Position numbers and translations under genes: made by a program
Shown: positions 22,561 through 34,849 of the stretch, piece by piece
How positions within the stretch are numbered: position 1 is the first letter of the stretch
Layout of the letters: each line of letters starts with the position of its first letter
Origin: Trema orientale
Lineage: Eukaryota; Streptophyta; Magnoliopsida; Rosales; Cannabaceae
Assembly: GCA_002914845.1 (NCBI GenBank)
Contig: JXTC01000319.1
Location: 297,464-361,463 of the forward strand
DNA: 64,000 nucleotides
Direction: 5' to 3'
Notes under the pieces: model-generated
What the model saw: only the letters and a program-made list of their open reading frames with translations
Database searches by the model: none
Told to the model about the DNA's origin: nothing

Positions 22561-23387
22561 GCCCTATCATCTAGTAGTAATCATGTTGAGACAAGTTCCA
22601 AATATGAATTCTATATCGGAATTAAATATTATATATATATCTATAACAATTATAGAAAAACGAATAGCTCTTAAAAAGCGTGCAGTATTCCAGCTGCTTA
22701 AATTATTTTTTTAATATTTCCTGTGTGATAACTTTTGAGAAACGTGCAATATTTCAGCTATTTAAATTTTTTTTTTAATATTTTTGGTGCGATAATAAGG
22801 TCTCAATGTAATCATTATTTTTTTTTTGTCGTAATCTAAATCTAATGTAACTTATTTTTATTTTTAAGCGTGTTGAATTTTTTTCTGTTACTCATGTCCA
22901 TAACTTTTTTTTCTTTTATTTTTTGTAAGTGGGCCTCACGAATGTGTTAAATGTTAAAAATATTTCCTGCACGTTATTTTTTTTTTCTTATGAACACTGT
23001 CATATATATATTTAGGTGATGATATCTTATTAAAAAAATAATAATAAGTGCAGATAAATATTTTCTTTTAAAATTTTTCTTCAAGTTTTTTTTTTTGGTT
23101 AACTAGATATAATTTAAAAATGAAAGAGGAAAAGATAAAAAAGTTCATTTTAAAAAAAAAAAGTTAAACAAAATTTCATATTCATATTTTTCTAGCTACA
23201 TTTTTGCTTTTATCTTTTAGTGTATGATTGTTTTGTTTCTATTTTCTATTAATCATCACTTAAACATAGACCATTATTAGTATCAGAAGATAATTAAGAA
23301 ATTTAAAAGCCTAAAAATAGGATATTATTATAACAACTTTATAAGTAGCTCTTTATTTTTAATTATTTACTCTATTAATTATGTAAA
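22561..23387. other. AT-rich intergenic with a short duplication
   Basis: Two diverged copies of a segment of about 66 bp begin near 22677 (GCGTGCAGTATTCCAGCTGC) and 22743 (ACGTGCAATATTTCAGCTAT). Nothing else is recognised. Confidence 0.5.
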
Positions 23388-23501
23388 TGTGTGATTTTTA
23401 GAAAAAAGTAAATTTTTATTTAAATAACGGGAGCACATGCCTGTGTGATTTTTAGAAAAAAGTAAATTTTTATTTAAATAACGGGAGCAGGCATGTGCTC
23501 C
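23388..23501. repeat. Perfect 48-bp direct repeat with 12-bp inverted repeat
   Basis: 23388-23435 and 23442-23489 are identical, 6 bp apart. GGAGCACATGCC (23430-23441) is exactly inverted as GGCATGTGCTCC (23490-23501), enclosing the second copy. Such a layout arises from hairpin or template-switch repair. Confidence 0.95.
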
Positions 23502-23866
23502 AATACTAGTATATATATATATTTGAACCGGCTAAGAACTTGACCGGTTATGTTGGTGCAATTCGTACTTAAGGCATCCTCTAATGCTATTCCAGAATGG
23601 CATCCACCTAACCATCAGGAAAAAACAAGATTATTATCAGGAAACAACAGACGGAGCATTAAAATACATATGCGGGACCGTGACATGGCACGGATAATAT
23701 TGAAAATGATGTGTTCAAAGAAAGGAATATACAAATGTATCCTAAAGTTCTTATTTTTCTCAAACTTGTTTAAGTTATATACATGTGGTACGTACGCATA
23801 TTATAGTAGTATAACTTGTCTAAGCGCAAGTGTATTACTTTTAAGCTTTTCAAAATAACATTATAC
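23502..23866. other. Intergenic, nothing recognised
   Basis: Short TA run, then AT-rich sequence. The 102-codon frame at 23550-23858 has no recognisable motif and does not begin at ATG (first codon TTG). Confidence 0.4.
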
Positions 23867-23980
23867 CACTACTAAAAACATGCCTTTTAGCGGCAAAAAT
23901 GAAATGCTGCAAAAGAATAAAAAGGTGCCACAAAAAAGTTCATGGCAAAATTTTGCGGCATTTTTTAAGTATCACAATAG
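23867..23980 (+). mobile_element. CACTA-type 5' end relic
   Basis: CACTACTAAAAA is followed by CATGCCTTTTAGCGGC and then by repeated GCGGCA/TGCCGC-like motifs (near 23920 and 23955), a typical CACTA terminus with subterminal repeats. The matching 3' end was not found. Confidence 0.55.
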
Positions 23981-24600
23981 CCAATGTCGTAATTACATTT
24001 CAAGTATAACCTATGTGGACCTAATTTGTTAATTATAATCACTCAGTAATAACTGTTATGTGGTGTTGGGGCACTACTGATGCTCATAGCATTGCTCATT
24101 TTTTATTCATTAACTCATTTTTTTATTCATTAATGTATTTACTTATTGGGAATAAATTTTTGAAAATTTTCCACATAGTTAAATTAAAAAAATATTTTTC
24201 TTTCTAGGTGGACTTATTTTAATTTCGTCAATTTGCATATTAAGACAATAATAATAGTGTGAATAGTAGTAACAGTATAATTAAAAATTAGCATATCAAC
24301 CAAAATAAGCTTGTCAACCTAAAGAAAAATAAAAAAAAAAATATTAGTTGTATTTTTAATACTTAATACGTGAATTCTATTATGATTTATTATAATTTTA
24401 AAATATTAAACTGAGTAATAGAATCATGTTTACAAAGAGACGTAGAGTATTAAAAAGAGTTAAAATAATAATGTATTCGGCACTCTGCCAACCAAAATTT
24501 TCTTTGTGCATTTAAAAAAAAAACTAAGTTGGACAATGGACACACAGTCAGTGACTAATTACACTAGGTCCTATACAGAGGATCTTCAAACATAGATACA
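23981..24600. other. Intergenic upstream of the carrier gene
   Basis: AT-rich; no gene or repeat recognised. The promoter of the downstream gene probably lies in its right part, but no clear TATA box was seen. Confidence 0.4.
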
Positions 24601-24649
24601 TAGGACCGCACCATCAGCCAAAAATTTCGAGTGGAGGGTGGGAAAGAAA

Positions 24650-24733
24650 GAGAGCAGAGAATAGTGGCTGAGATTGGCTTTTCCTCAAACACAGCTTTGC
24701 CCAATCACTACTGCGTCTTCATCTACACACACA

Positions 24734-24767
<34 letters not shown>

Positions 24768-27700
24768 CACGTAAAACTTCACTATCCCCCAAGACTTGTT
24801 GGTTGGTCTGTAATTTTCCTTCTACCCAAACACTCCTCTTGTGGTTCTGAATCCCCAAGATTCATTTCCCATTTCTATTTTTTTGGGTTTTTGTTTTTAT
24901 TGAATATTCAATTATCCTTTTGTTTGTTTTCTCTGAGATTCCCTCTCTTTCCCAAGAAAAACCCATTTTTCAGACTCACCAAACACCTCCTTTTCTCCGA
25001 TAACTTTCGTTATAATCAGTCCCTTACTCCATCGCTTTCTGGTAATCTTACCTACTACCGTCTTTCTCATTTGGGTCCTTAATACCATCATTGTATTGTA
25101 ACACTCGTAGGGTTCTTGCAGATTTCGTCTTCTGATTCAGGATTGCTTTCATCGCATTCAATTATTTTCTTTTGGGTTGCTTACAAGTTTTTGATCGGTG
25201 AGACTTATGGTTCCTTGTGTTGTTTAATATATTTTCTTTTTGGTTGGTTTCTTATGTTGTTTAATTTTTTATATTGAAAAAATATTTATATATATATATA
25301 TATATATTAGAAAATAGCTTGACAACGGTTATGGAAGGCTTTTTTATGTTTAGATTTTGGACCCCTTTCTCTGGTTAGTTGTTGTCTTGTTTGGTTTACC
25401 ACATAGGATACATTGAGTACATTTTTTTCCCACTTATTCTTTTTCTTTCTTGTGTCGAGGAATATGATTCAACATTGGTTTCATCTTATCTTGGTGAAAT
25501 CTAGCTTAGTTTTAGCTTTAAAACGAAGTTGGTTTCTTTGTTAGTCGATCTTGTCCAGTTTCTCTTTCTCTGATTTCGCCTTTCATGGAGGCTTTGGAAT
25601 TGGATTCTTACGAACTTCATGCCAGCTTTTGGCAAAACATGTCTTTGAGTTGAGATTCATGTGAAATTCCGTGTGTATAGATTCCTGTCTAGCATCAAAA
25701 TAGTTCAATCATATCTTTCAAATGCTGGATTAGCTATTTGTTCTGTATAACATGACGATAACAGACGCGTTTGGATTAGCTTTTTATTATATCAAGCTCG
25801 CATATTTCCAGCATGTGGAAGTTGTATCCCTAGTTGTCATAGGTGATGGTTGAAGCTCCAATACTGGCAGTATATTCTAACCTACTAAAATGCCGAACAG
25901 CTGTTATTTGTTATGTAGAGATAGGCCTCACAATCCTGTTATCATGTTCAAGTTATTATCCTCTCTCTCGTTTTCATTTCAAGATATTCTTCACCCATGG
26001 ACTTGAGAAAGAAGGTTGCTTTTCTCCCCTATATTGTCCCTAGTCTAGACAATGGCTAGATTCGTTCCCTAGTCTACGATATGTTAATGACTCCCTAATT
26101 AAGCGATGGACAAAGAGAAAGACATTAACTCTTTTTAATTATGTTTTGTTTCATTTTAAACGTTTTAGCTTTTGCTTGGAATGTTCTTGATTAAAGGTGC
26201 CCTTCACTTAACTAAGATCAAACGATTATGATTTTGTCACTCCAATTTTTGTTGTAACTTGTGATGATATTTATAAGCTTAAATTATTCTCAAGTTTATG
26301 CATTTAGTAAATAATTCAGTTCATGTAAACTATGTTGGGCCTTTCAATATCTGAATCAATATTTTCTAAATGGTTCATCTTTATAAACACATCCTCACCT
26401 ATTCTTCATCTTTCTTTCGTGGGTTTGGAAGAAATTTAGAATCTACAAAAGATTGTTATAAAAACACTGTTTTCTTGATAATTGCTAATATTTAGTTGAG
26501 TTATTCTTTGGTCAAAATGACCGTTGATTGGATTTTGAGTAACTTTACTCATTCTTTCCAAGATGTCCAATGAATAGCAGTAGATTTTAGTGTTTCCCTA
26601 TATGTAGTCAAACTGACAAATGTCTAAAGGTTTCAGGCGAAACTTTGACAAGGAACATCCATTTTTCGTATGGCTACCTAAATGTTGATTTGTCACATGA
26701 AGTCTCCATATTGTAGTGTTGGGTATCACCGTATTAGGGACCATCTTTTTTCCTTTTCATTATTATACAAGCTGCCGTTAGCTTATCAGCATACTAGCAA
26801 TGGGATCTAGAGAACAAAATGATAACAGCTTCTGATTATGATTTGCTCTTGTCCATGAGAACAAAAATGTGTTCTTGTTCCCCTGAATTGACCACTAAGG
26901 GTTAATAAACTCCGATATTATTTGTTAATGTGGCTCAACTGTCTCTTTCCAGAAAAGTTTGTAGCTTAAAGTGGCGAAATGGTTGACAGCTTTATGGTCT
27001 GATTGATTTTTGCCCATTTATCCCCTCTTCTTTGTAGAAGGAATGGCATACTTCATAAACATGAGCAGGAAAGATGTTTTGGTTTATTAGTCTTTTCTGA
27101 ATAATGCTTATGGAAAATATAATACATATCGAGTCTAATTGAAGCATGGTTTACTGACCAACTTATCAGTAAGTGTCACCAATTGTGGTGTGATCCTCAA
27201 GTCTAAAATGGATCCAACGATGAGATTTGATTTCATTTTCTTTGGCTTCTGAAAGATTTACCTTTCAGGACATGTACATTTTGCTGGATAGGTATTAGGC
27301 AACAACCTTTTTCTTCCTATCTTCTATTTTCGCTTTTTTTCAATATGAAAATAAGAACAGTGATGATGTTCCAAAAAATAAAAAAATTCTTTTGATGTCG
27401 TGTCTTTCAAAGTTAAGCTGGAAGTGTTCTAACAAAAGATGAAGATTACATATTAGATAATTAAGATTTTATTATTAATTTATTAAATAGGATTATTTAT
27501 AATTAGCACTAGGATTTATTTGATTTGAGTAACTAGAATTTTTGGCATGTTTTAATTTTACTTCTCAAAGTTAGTTTGCTAATTGTAAATTGTTTTAGTT
27601 TCCCATTTGTGTTTTTGATACTTCTCAGAGTTAATTTCCCAATTGTATTAGTTTCCCAATTGTTTAGTTTCCCATTTGTGTTTTTGATACTTCTCAGAGT

Positions 27701-28156
27701 TAGTTTCCCATTTGTATCAGTTTCCTAATTGTTTAGTTTTCCATTTGTGTTTTCAATACTTCTCGAATTAGTTTCCCTTTTGTGTTTTTCCAATTGTATT
27801 AGTTTCCTAATTGTTTAGTTTCCCATTTGTGTTCAATTAACTATCAATACACCTATTTATATGCATTTTGAACCATACACACAGATTTATGATCGAATAA
27901 ATAGTTTCTCTAAGTTCTCTATATTGGTTCTATTTTATCTCTCTAATCTGTCTAAATACTCATTCTATCCGGTTATTCTCTGTCATCCTATTCTCTCTTA
28001 TCTTTTCTCCCTTTGGTTCCACATCACACGACTTTTTCATTTGTCTGGTTTCACTAAATTTTTCCACTCTCTTGAAACTTTATTTGGAGTTTTCCTAATC
28101 TATTAAATTCACATGTCCAATCTAACCACTTTGGTATTTGAATTTTGAACAAACAG
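24650..28156 (+). other. 5' leader exon and leader intron of the BOU-like gene
   Basis: Pyrimidine-rich leader sequence with a (TC)n tract at 24731-24764 runs to a strong donor TTGATCG|GTGAGA (GT at 25198). The only coding exon start follows an AACAAACAG acceptor at 28151-28156, directly before ATG. If both are used, the leader intron is 2,959 bp. The leader frame at 24765-25082 is read as non-coding. Transcription start and exon limits are inferred, not seen. Confidence 0.5.
27425..28030 (+). repeat. LTR-like insert in the leader intron, with internal repeats
   Basis: The sequence resembles Copia LTRs. It has TTAGGATT/AGTTTCC-rich arrays (AGTTTCCCAATTGT..TAGTTTCCCATTTGTGTT repeated about four times at 27590-27830), then CACCTATTTATATGCATTTT as a TATA-like element, then a pyrimidine-rich tail. 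Exact ends and a target duplication were not found, so solo LTR is a proposal. Confidence 0.35.
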
Positions 28157-29310
28157 ATGGGAGACGTGCTCAAGGACTTAACTTCTGGTACTGTTGGAGG
28201 GGCAGCTCAGTTGATTGTTGGGCACCCATTTGATACCATCAAGGTTAAACTCCAAAGTCAGCCTGTTCCACCCCCAGGCCAACTTCCCAAGTACGCTGGT
28301 GCTATGGATGCCGTGAAGCAAACACTGGCTGCCGAAGGCCCAAGGGGTCTGTACAAAGGTATGGGAGCTCCACTTGCCACCGTCGCAGCATTCAATGCCG
28401 TCCTTTTCTCAGTAAGAGGGCAAATGGAGGCATTGTTGAGGTCCGAACCCGGTGTCCCTCTTACAGTCAACCAGCAAATCATTTGTGGAGCTGGGGCTGG
28501 AGTTGCTGTGTCAATTCTAGCCTGTCCTACTGAACTGGTCAAGTGCAGGTCGGTCTGATTAAGCTTTTCTTTTCTGTTCCGTTTGACTTAAATTCCTTTC
28601 ATGTTCTTTCAAGAGAGGACTGAATGAAGTGCTGAATTATTTTCAAGTCCTTATGTTCTCCAGTAGGAATTACAGATAGTCAAATGGAGAAACAAAGAAA
28701 TAACTTCTTTTCTGCCCTTTTATGCTCAGAAGAAAGTGGGGAAATACTTGAAGTAACATTACGACTTGTATATCAACCTGTTAAAGTTGTCCTTGTCTGA
28801 TAGCATAGGTTGCAAGCCCAAAGTGCATTGGCCGATTCTGCCTCAGCTGGTGTGGCAGTGAAGTATGGAGGACCACTGGATGTAGCCAGGCAAGTTCTCA
28901 GATCAGAAGGGGGAGTAAGAGGCCTCTTCAAGGGCTTGGTTCCCACCCTGGCACGAGAAGTACCTGGAAATGCTGTGATGTTTGGTGTATATGAAGCAGT
29001 TAAGCAATACTTGGCTGGAGGTACAGACACTTCTGGGTTGGGGAGAGGCTCGTTGATCGTTGCCGGAGGCTTGGCTGGAGGGTCCTTTTGGTTCTCCGTT
29101 TACCCAACTGATGTTGTCAAGAGTGTAATTCAGGTAGATGATTACAAGAATCCTAAGTTCTCTGGTTCAATTGATGCTTTTAGAAAGATTGTTGCTTCAG
29201 AGGGAGTCAAAGGTCTCTACAAAGGATTTGGACCAGCCATGGCTCGAAGTGTTCCCGCAAATGCAGCTTGCTTCTTGGCATATGAGGTTACAAGGTCCAG
29301 TTTGGGATGA
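28157..29310 (+). CDS. BOU: Mitochondrial carrier BOU (A BOUT DE SOUFFLE)-like
   Basis: Coding exons are 28157-28548 and 28809-29310, joined in phase 2 across TGCAG|GTCGGT and CATAG|G, giving 297 residues (BOU is about 300). Three carrier repeats are complete, each with the P-x-[DE]-x-x-[KR] signature: PFDTIK at 24-29, PTELVK at 124-129 and PTDVVK at 230-235. Each is followed by an EG..GL[YF]KG motif (60-68, 164-173, 262-270). Sequence agreement with Arabidopsis BOU runs from MGD to the TRSSLG end. BOU sits in the inner mitochondrial membrane. It was first described as a carnitine/acylcarnitine-type carrier and later linked to glutamate import and photorespiration through glycine decarboxylase. 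Start choice: the ATG follows the acceptor directly, and the upstream in-frame ATG at 28145 would lie in the intron. Confidence 0.93.
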
Positions 29311-29956
29311 GAAGATTCTCATGGCCTAATTCATGCGGCTAAGATTCTGTTGGATATTGACATTTACATAGTGGCAATGGCATTTTTTAGACGTTTAATT
29401 TGTAATTTGGTGCTAATGCCTTCACATGCTGTGTTATCCATTTTGGTGTTGAAAGAAACATTATTTCACCGTTCATTTTGGTGATGGAAGAAACATTCTT
29501 TCACCGTTCATTTTGGTGCTTATCTATTTTACAATGCAAATTAAGCAGATTTGAATTTTTTTTTATTTTTTATTTTTAAATACCGTTTGCTATTACAGTC
29601 ATTTGAAACAAGACTATGGAGCAGGACTTACCAAATAACTCCAGACCATGCAGAAGGGAGGAAAACCTTTCTGTTATTGGCCAAATAATAATAGATCAAA
29701 AAGAAGGGGGAAAAAAAGACATGTTGATAAATGTCTACCTAGTGATATTATTATTATTATATTTTGGTGATGAAATAGTGATGCTAAATGTACTATCCAC
29801 ATCATAAGCATAATACTCAAGTATTATCCATCACATTAGAATTGATAAGAAAACTCTGTTACAGTGATAACAAATAAAAAAAAGATAAAATTAGCTGTAC
29901 GTTTCTTTTTTTTCCTAATTAATTAAATCTACCATCATATCACTTATTTGAAAGGA
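29311..29956 (+). other. 3' UTR with 35-bp tandem duplication, then intergenic
   Basis: After the stop, a 35-bp unit (CATTTTGGTG..GAAACATT..TTTCACCGTT) occurs at 29439-29473 and 29474-29508 with three differences, and a third partial copy starts at 29509. The rest is AT-rich and featureless. Confidence 0.75.
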
Positions 29957-30265
29957 AATTTTGATGAATTTTTGACAAATTTTTGACTATCTTGATGGAT
30001 TCTTGAACGATTTTTGATACAGGCAGCGATCTTGACAGATTTTTGATGAAATTTTGACGAATTCTTGACAATCTTGACGGATTCTTGATGAATTTCTAAA
30101 GGATTCTTGACGATCTTGATGGATTCTTGATAGATTCTTGACGTTGGCGGCTATCTTGACGAGTTCTTGATGAATTCTTACGATTCTTGATAGATTCTTG
30201 ACGTTGGTGGTAATCTTGATGGATTTTTGATGAATTCTTCTTAAATTCTTGACAGATTTTTGACT
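29957..30265. repeat. Minisatellite built on GATTCTTGA
   Basis: More than fifteen copies of TTGA(T/C)GGATTCTTGA-like units, about 9-18 bp each, fill about 300 bp. A longer period containing TTCTTGACGTTGGCGG occurs twice (near 30140 and 30200). The 122-codon minus frame across it (repeating SRIHQ/VKNL) is a product of the repeat and has no homology I recognise. Confidence 0.85.
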
Positions 30266-30369
30266 AATTTCCTCCCAAAAGTGGTAGAATTTAAGGGTAG
30301 TGGTAAATTTGATTAAACATTTGAAAAAAAGTAATAATTGCCTACTTAACCCCAAAAAAAAGATGGAAT

Positions 30370-30730
30370 TTGATTTTATATGGTTAAAAAAAATATATTA
30401 CATTTCAAAATATCTTTAGAAAAATATCAATTTTTACTAGTTGATAGAGTATTTTCATAATTTGGGTAAGCAGTCAAGTTATCTAAGGTGATCAAATTAC
30501 CTCAAGTAATTTGATTGGTTTCCCCAAAGAACCTGAGTGTTTACCCCGAGTACTTTTGAAAAATCCAATTTTAAAAAAATGGTATATTTCTAAATTTTCT
30601 TTGAAAGTGGTAGTTTCATAAATAAACTTTAAAAATGTATTTTGTAATAGATTTGGGATTTTTCAAAAAATTCACCTCATTTGAGATTTTTCAATTTTTT
30701 AGGATTGGGGCTTAGATTTTTATAAGAAGC
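30370..30730. repeat. AT-rich repeat family, further copy
   Basis: It shows the same order of motifs as 21336-22560: AAAATATCAATTTTTACTAG, AGTTATCTAAGGTGATC, GGGATTTTTCAAAAAATTCA, and an end ATAAGAAGCCC at 30722-30732. Confidence 0.5.
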
Positions 30731-31893
30731 CCAATAAAATAAAAAATAAAATAGCAACTCTTTTGCCAGAATGGAATGGAATAGAAATAAGAATGAAAAG
30801 ACAATGTAATTAATCGAAATAAAATAACCAACTAAATATAATTCATATGCTTTGTTGAGCATTATAAATACTTCATATATTTTAAGGGATAGTGTTGGAA
30901 AATTATTATTTTTAAATTTTATATTTGAATGGAATAACTATTTCACTTGTCTACTTTAGGAATTATAATTCACCCATTTTGATAGAATAACAGTTCTAAT
31001 GGAATAGTTATTCCCACAACTTTCTTGACAAATCAAATAAAGGAATATATTTTATTAGAATTCATTGTTATGCTATTCCAATAGTCATGCTATCAAATAA
31101 AACACTATGGAAGGAGAGTTTTCAAGAGTAGCAATTCAGTTATTTTTCAATTAGCAATTGATTTGAAATTTAGAAAATTGAAAATTTTAAACAAAGAGTC
31201 AAAAAAAAAAAAAAAAACCTTAATTNGTTAATTTAGTAATTTAACTCCCATATTAACTAAACAGATTTTTTCATTTCTTTCCTCTTCAATTTGGGAGATA
31301 AGTTTTTATGGTTCCCACCAATTCTTTTTCCGGTTTTTTTTTTTTTTTCGTCGGTCTTTTCTCTTTCTTTATCTTTTCTCTCTTACCAAACAACTTATTT
31401 CTTCATTTTCTCTCCTAATATTTTTTGTCTTCTCCCTTTTCTGCCTTGTCTTCCTATCAAACATGGGTTTCTAATACTTTTACCTATAAAAACTAAAAAG
31501 AATTACAAAAATATAGCACGTTAGTTTTTTTTTCCCTAATTCCCGTACCAGTTTTTTAGAAAAATACTATTTTCAAAATTTTTTTACAAAAATACTATTT
31601 TTAAAATAGTTACTAATTATCAATTTCTAAAAATTGGTTACTGGTTACCATTTACCAGTTATATACCATTTATAAATACATTCGGTTATTAGTTACTAGT
31701 GCTCGAAAAATATCTACAAATTATATTTTAAAAACTGGTATTTTTTTAAACTTTGTTAAAATTAGTATTTTTCTCAAAAAAATAGTACCAGAAAAAGCTG
31801 AGTCCGCCGTATTTTTTTAATTCTTTTCTAAATAGGGCGTATGGGCTAGTTTTCTCATCATACATAACGCAGTAGTTACTTTGGGCTCCCAGG
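30731..31893. other. Intergenic, AT-rich, with a degraded repeat copy
   Basis: A single N stands at 31226 within an A-rich run. A partial copy of the AAAATACTATTTT/GTTACTGGTTACC repeat family lies at about 31545-31790. The 77-codon frame at 31291 is low-complexity (Phe/Ser/Leu). Confidence 0.4.
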
Positions 31894-32178
31894 ATGGGTC
31901 GAAAGATTGACACGAGTAACACAGACTCTGGGCCTCCAATAACATTTCCGATATTACAGACCTATACTTATCCGCCACGTAATGTAACAGACTACCGCAT
32001 GACCAGTGACGTGGACTTAATCAGCCTAACGTTGGAGCATGGAATGTGTAACCGTTTTAACTCGGTTCCCACTAAAGAAGCTCTACAAAAATACAACCAA
32101 AGCCATGCACTTCCAAACTTTCATAATTAATTATTAGCTTTGAAACACACACACACACAAAAAAGGAAAAAAGAAAAA

Positions 32179-34849
32179 ATGGGTGATGGAGCAATTCCAT
32201 CTAATTCCTCCAACCCTCTCCTTTCTAGGTTGGATCGTTTAGATTTTATTGTAAGTCTAATATGTGAATAAATTATTTTTGGAATCGAAGTTAAACAAGA
32301 TTTTTTTCCTCTTATGTATCTGGCTTTTTTTTGTTTTTAAATCTCTTTTAGATGAAATATATGGAAAGGAAAACAAAGTTTGAAGGATCAGAAAGCAGCG
32401 ATAATATTAGTGCTTTTTCTGGAGGAGAACTGATCAGGAGAAGTGGCTGTATGCCAATGGATATGGCATTAAAGGAGACTCACTTAAAGGGGTCTTTGAT
32501 TGATCGTGTGGCATCTCTTGAAAGCAGACTTTTTCAGGTGAAACTTATTATGTTCATTTTTTTGATTTATTCCACATATATATATATATATATATATTTT
32601 GCCTAAATTGTTTTTTCTCAATATGTTTTAATTTCAAATGATCCAAAATTCCAAATGTCCTCTATATGGGAGAGAAAATCTATACAATATAATCGTTACA
32701 TTTTCTCTTATTTATTAACTAGTTGCCGTATAATTACGAACGAGTCATATAAATCGAGTTGTGAATCATAAATTTTCTCTTTAAAACATTTACAAATTGT
32801 CTATGCTATTCTTGTTTTACCATAGCATTAATGATTGCGGACTGATCTATATAGTGAGATCAAATTCATACGTATTAAGGATAGCCAATCCCATACTGAA
32901 ATATACGTGTATATATATGTACATGTGTATATTACACACATATTTGAGGATGTTTAAATATATGTACATATCTTTATATTGATCATGAGATTCTTTATCT
33001 TTTTCTTTTGGTTTTTTACTTTGTTTTGACATCTTTTATTTAGATCTTGCCATTGGTGCAATTTTATTAATAATTTATTGTGTGCACTTTGGACAATAGG
33101 GTAATGATATTGCGGTGTAGTTGTCCACTTTTACATCTCCGTTTATTGCTATAGGCTCGTAAATAAGATCCAAGTAGAGCTCACTTAAGCATAAACTATA
33201 ATATTACACTTCATATGTACAGGAGGAGAAAACTTCTATTCCCTTCATAAACTTTGATGATGACTAAAGCCGTTCTTCAGCAATATTATTAATCAGGCTT
33301 TCTTTACATAAAGTCAACATGAGAACAATATGTAACTCAATAATATTATATTGAAGTTAAAAACAAGATACTTTCAAAGCCCACCCACACACATTTGTAT
33401 ATATATTATATATATAGGCCACCAATCTAGTAGATATTTTTTTTTTAATTTATCCATAGGTATTGTTTTGTCTAATTAAAAATTATCATGTATGTCTTTT
33501 TATGATAAAAGGAAGAGAAAAAAGTATTAAATAATAAGTATTTATTTTTATTATTTTTTTTCAAATATTCAAATTATAGTATCCATTAGATCATAATCCA
33601 ACGGCTAAAAAAGGAAATACCTATAGATAGGTAAAAAAAAAATACCTACTAGATTAGTATAAAATAAGAAGTTTTTTTTAATTAATTTGTTAATTAAAAA
33701 CTAATGATATATATAATTTTTGGTGGTTCATTCTTCAGCTATGCTTAGATATGGAATCAAGTAGCACGTCACGCACCTCATCATCAGGCACTTGTTCTCA
33801 GACATCTGGGGACAGTTCTAGCCACCGATCCAGAGGAGAGTCATCTTCATCCTCGTTGCCAACTTTCAACATTAATCCCAATTATGGCAGTTCAAGAATA
33901 TCCCAACTCCATGTCATGAGCACCACTCATGAAATTGAGGTAATTTGAGAGTTTTTATTTTTATTTCTTTTTAATTCTCTTTCAATATAACTAACTCTTT
34001 CTTGCTCTGAATGCATATATAGCATATAATACCGATGCTATCTTATAAACAATTTGTAATACGATGTCAAGAGACTTTACTAATGGATACTGATTGACAT
34101 ATTTCAGAAATTAAAATGAGACGAATATGTGAAACTATTAGACAACTTGATCAAAGCATAGACATATTATAATTAGTATGCTCATAATTTATATATTGCC
34201 ATATCCAATTTTGACTCTCTACACCCTTCCAAATAATTTTTCAAAAGAATTAGACATCCAACATACTTTAATATTCTTAAACCTATACTTGTGTTCATGT
34301 ATCATTGCTAATGATAGTGGATCATGACGATTGGTATATATTGTTATATGGTCACTTGTTGTTTGTTTCTGTTTCATCTCTATCATTTTTTTATTCTTTA
34401 TTGAAGGATTATATATAATAGTATCTGTTTCTTTTTTCTTTTCTTTTTTTCCGCATAACGAACACAAAATAACAACAAATTATTCTCTTCAAACTGGCCA
34501 CTAGCTAGGGTTACAGTAAATGCAGTTCACATCAGCGTCTACTTGGAAAGATTTGCTTTTGCAAATTCCATACATATCAGATATAAAAGCTAACCTTAAA
34601 GAGTGGTAGTTGTCCTTTTGGAATGATTCACTTGGCCTTTTTTTTTTTTAAATTATATTATCATTATATCGCCATTTATTTTACTTTTTTTGGCAGGAAA
34701 AATCTGATAGGGAGGAACAGAACCCTCCAAGTACTCCTCCGAAGCAAAAACTTAAGAAGAAGAATAAACCAAAGAAGGATGGAAAATCTTGCAAAAGCGA
34801 AAAGAAGAGAACCCCTCCCAGTTGGCCTTTGAAACTATTAGGCTGCTAA
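32179..34849 (+). CDS. Uncharacterised plant protein, four exons, 203 residues
   Basis: Exons are 32179-32250, 32352-32537, 33739-33939 and 34697-34849. All junctions are phase 0 with GT..AG sites (TT|GTAAGT, CAG|GTGAAA, GAG|GTAATT), and the stop is TAA. The protein has an N-terminal LLSRLDRLDFI segment (14-24), a predicted helical core around KGSLIDRVASLESRLFQLC (70-88), a Ser-rich stretch (93-130) and a Lys-rich tail with KLKKKNKPKK (172-181), ending PSWPLKLLGC. The LLSRLDRLD and KGxLIDR..LExRLxxLC motifs recall a plant-only family of unknown function. The basic tail suggests nuclear location or nucleic-acid binding; this is inference. Clean splice phases and lack of stops argue for a real gene. 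A 78-codon ATG frame at 31894-32130 lies upstream and may be a leader frame. Confidence 0.8.

Noticed and set aside
28145..28156. Upstream in-frame ATG of the carrier gene (MNKQ extension)
   Set aside because: It lies before a good intron acceptor, and BOU proteins start at MGD.
29987..30355. 122-codon minus-strand repetitive frame
   Set aside because: Direct product of the GATTCTTGA minisatellite.
31894..32130. 78-codon ATG frame just upstream of the four-exon gene
   Set aside because: No recognisable domain and no splice link to exon 1; more likely a leader frame or chance. Kept only as a note.
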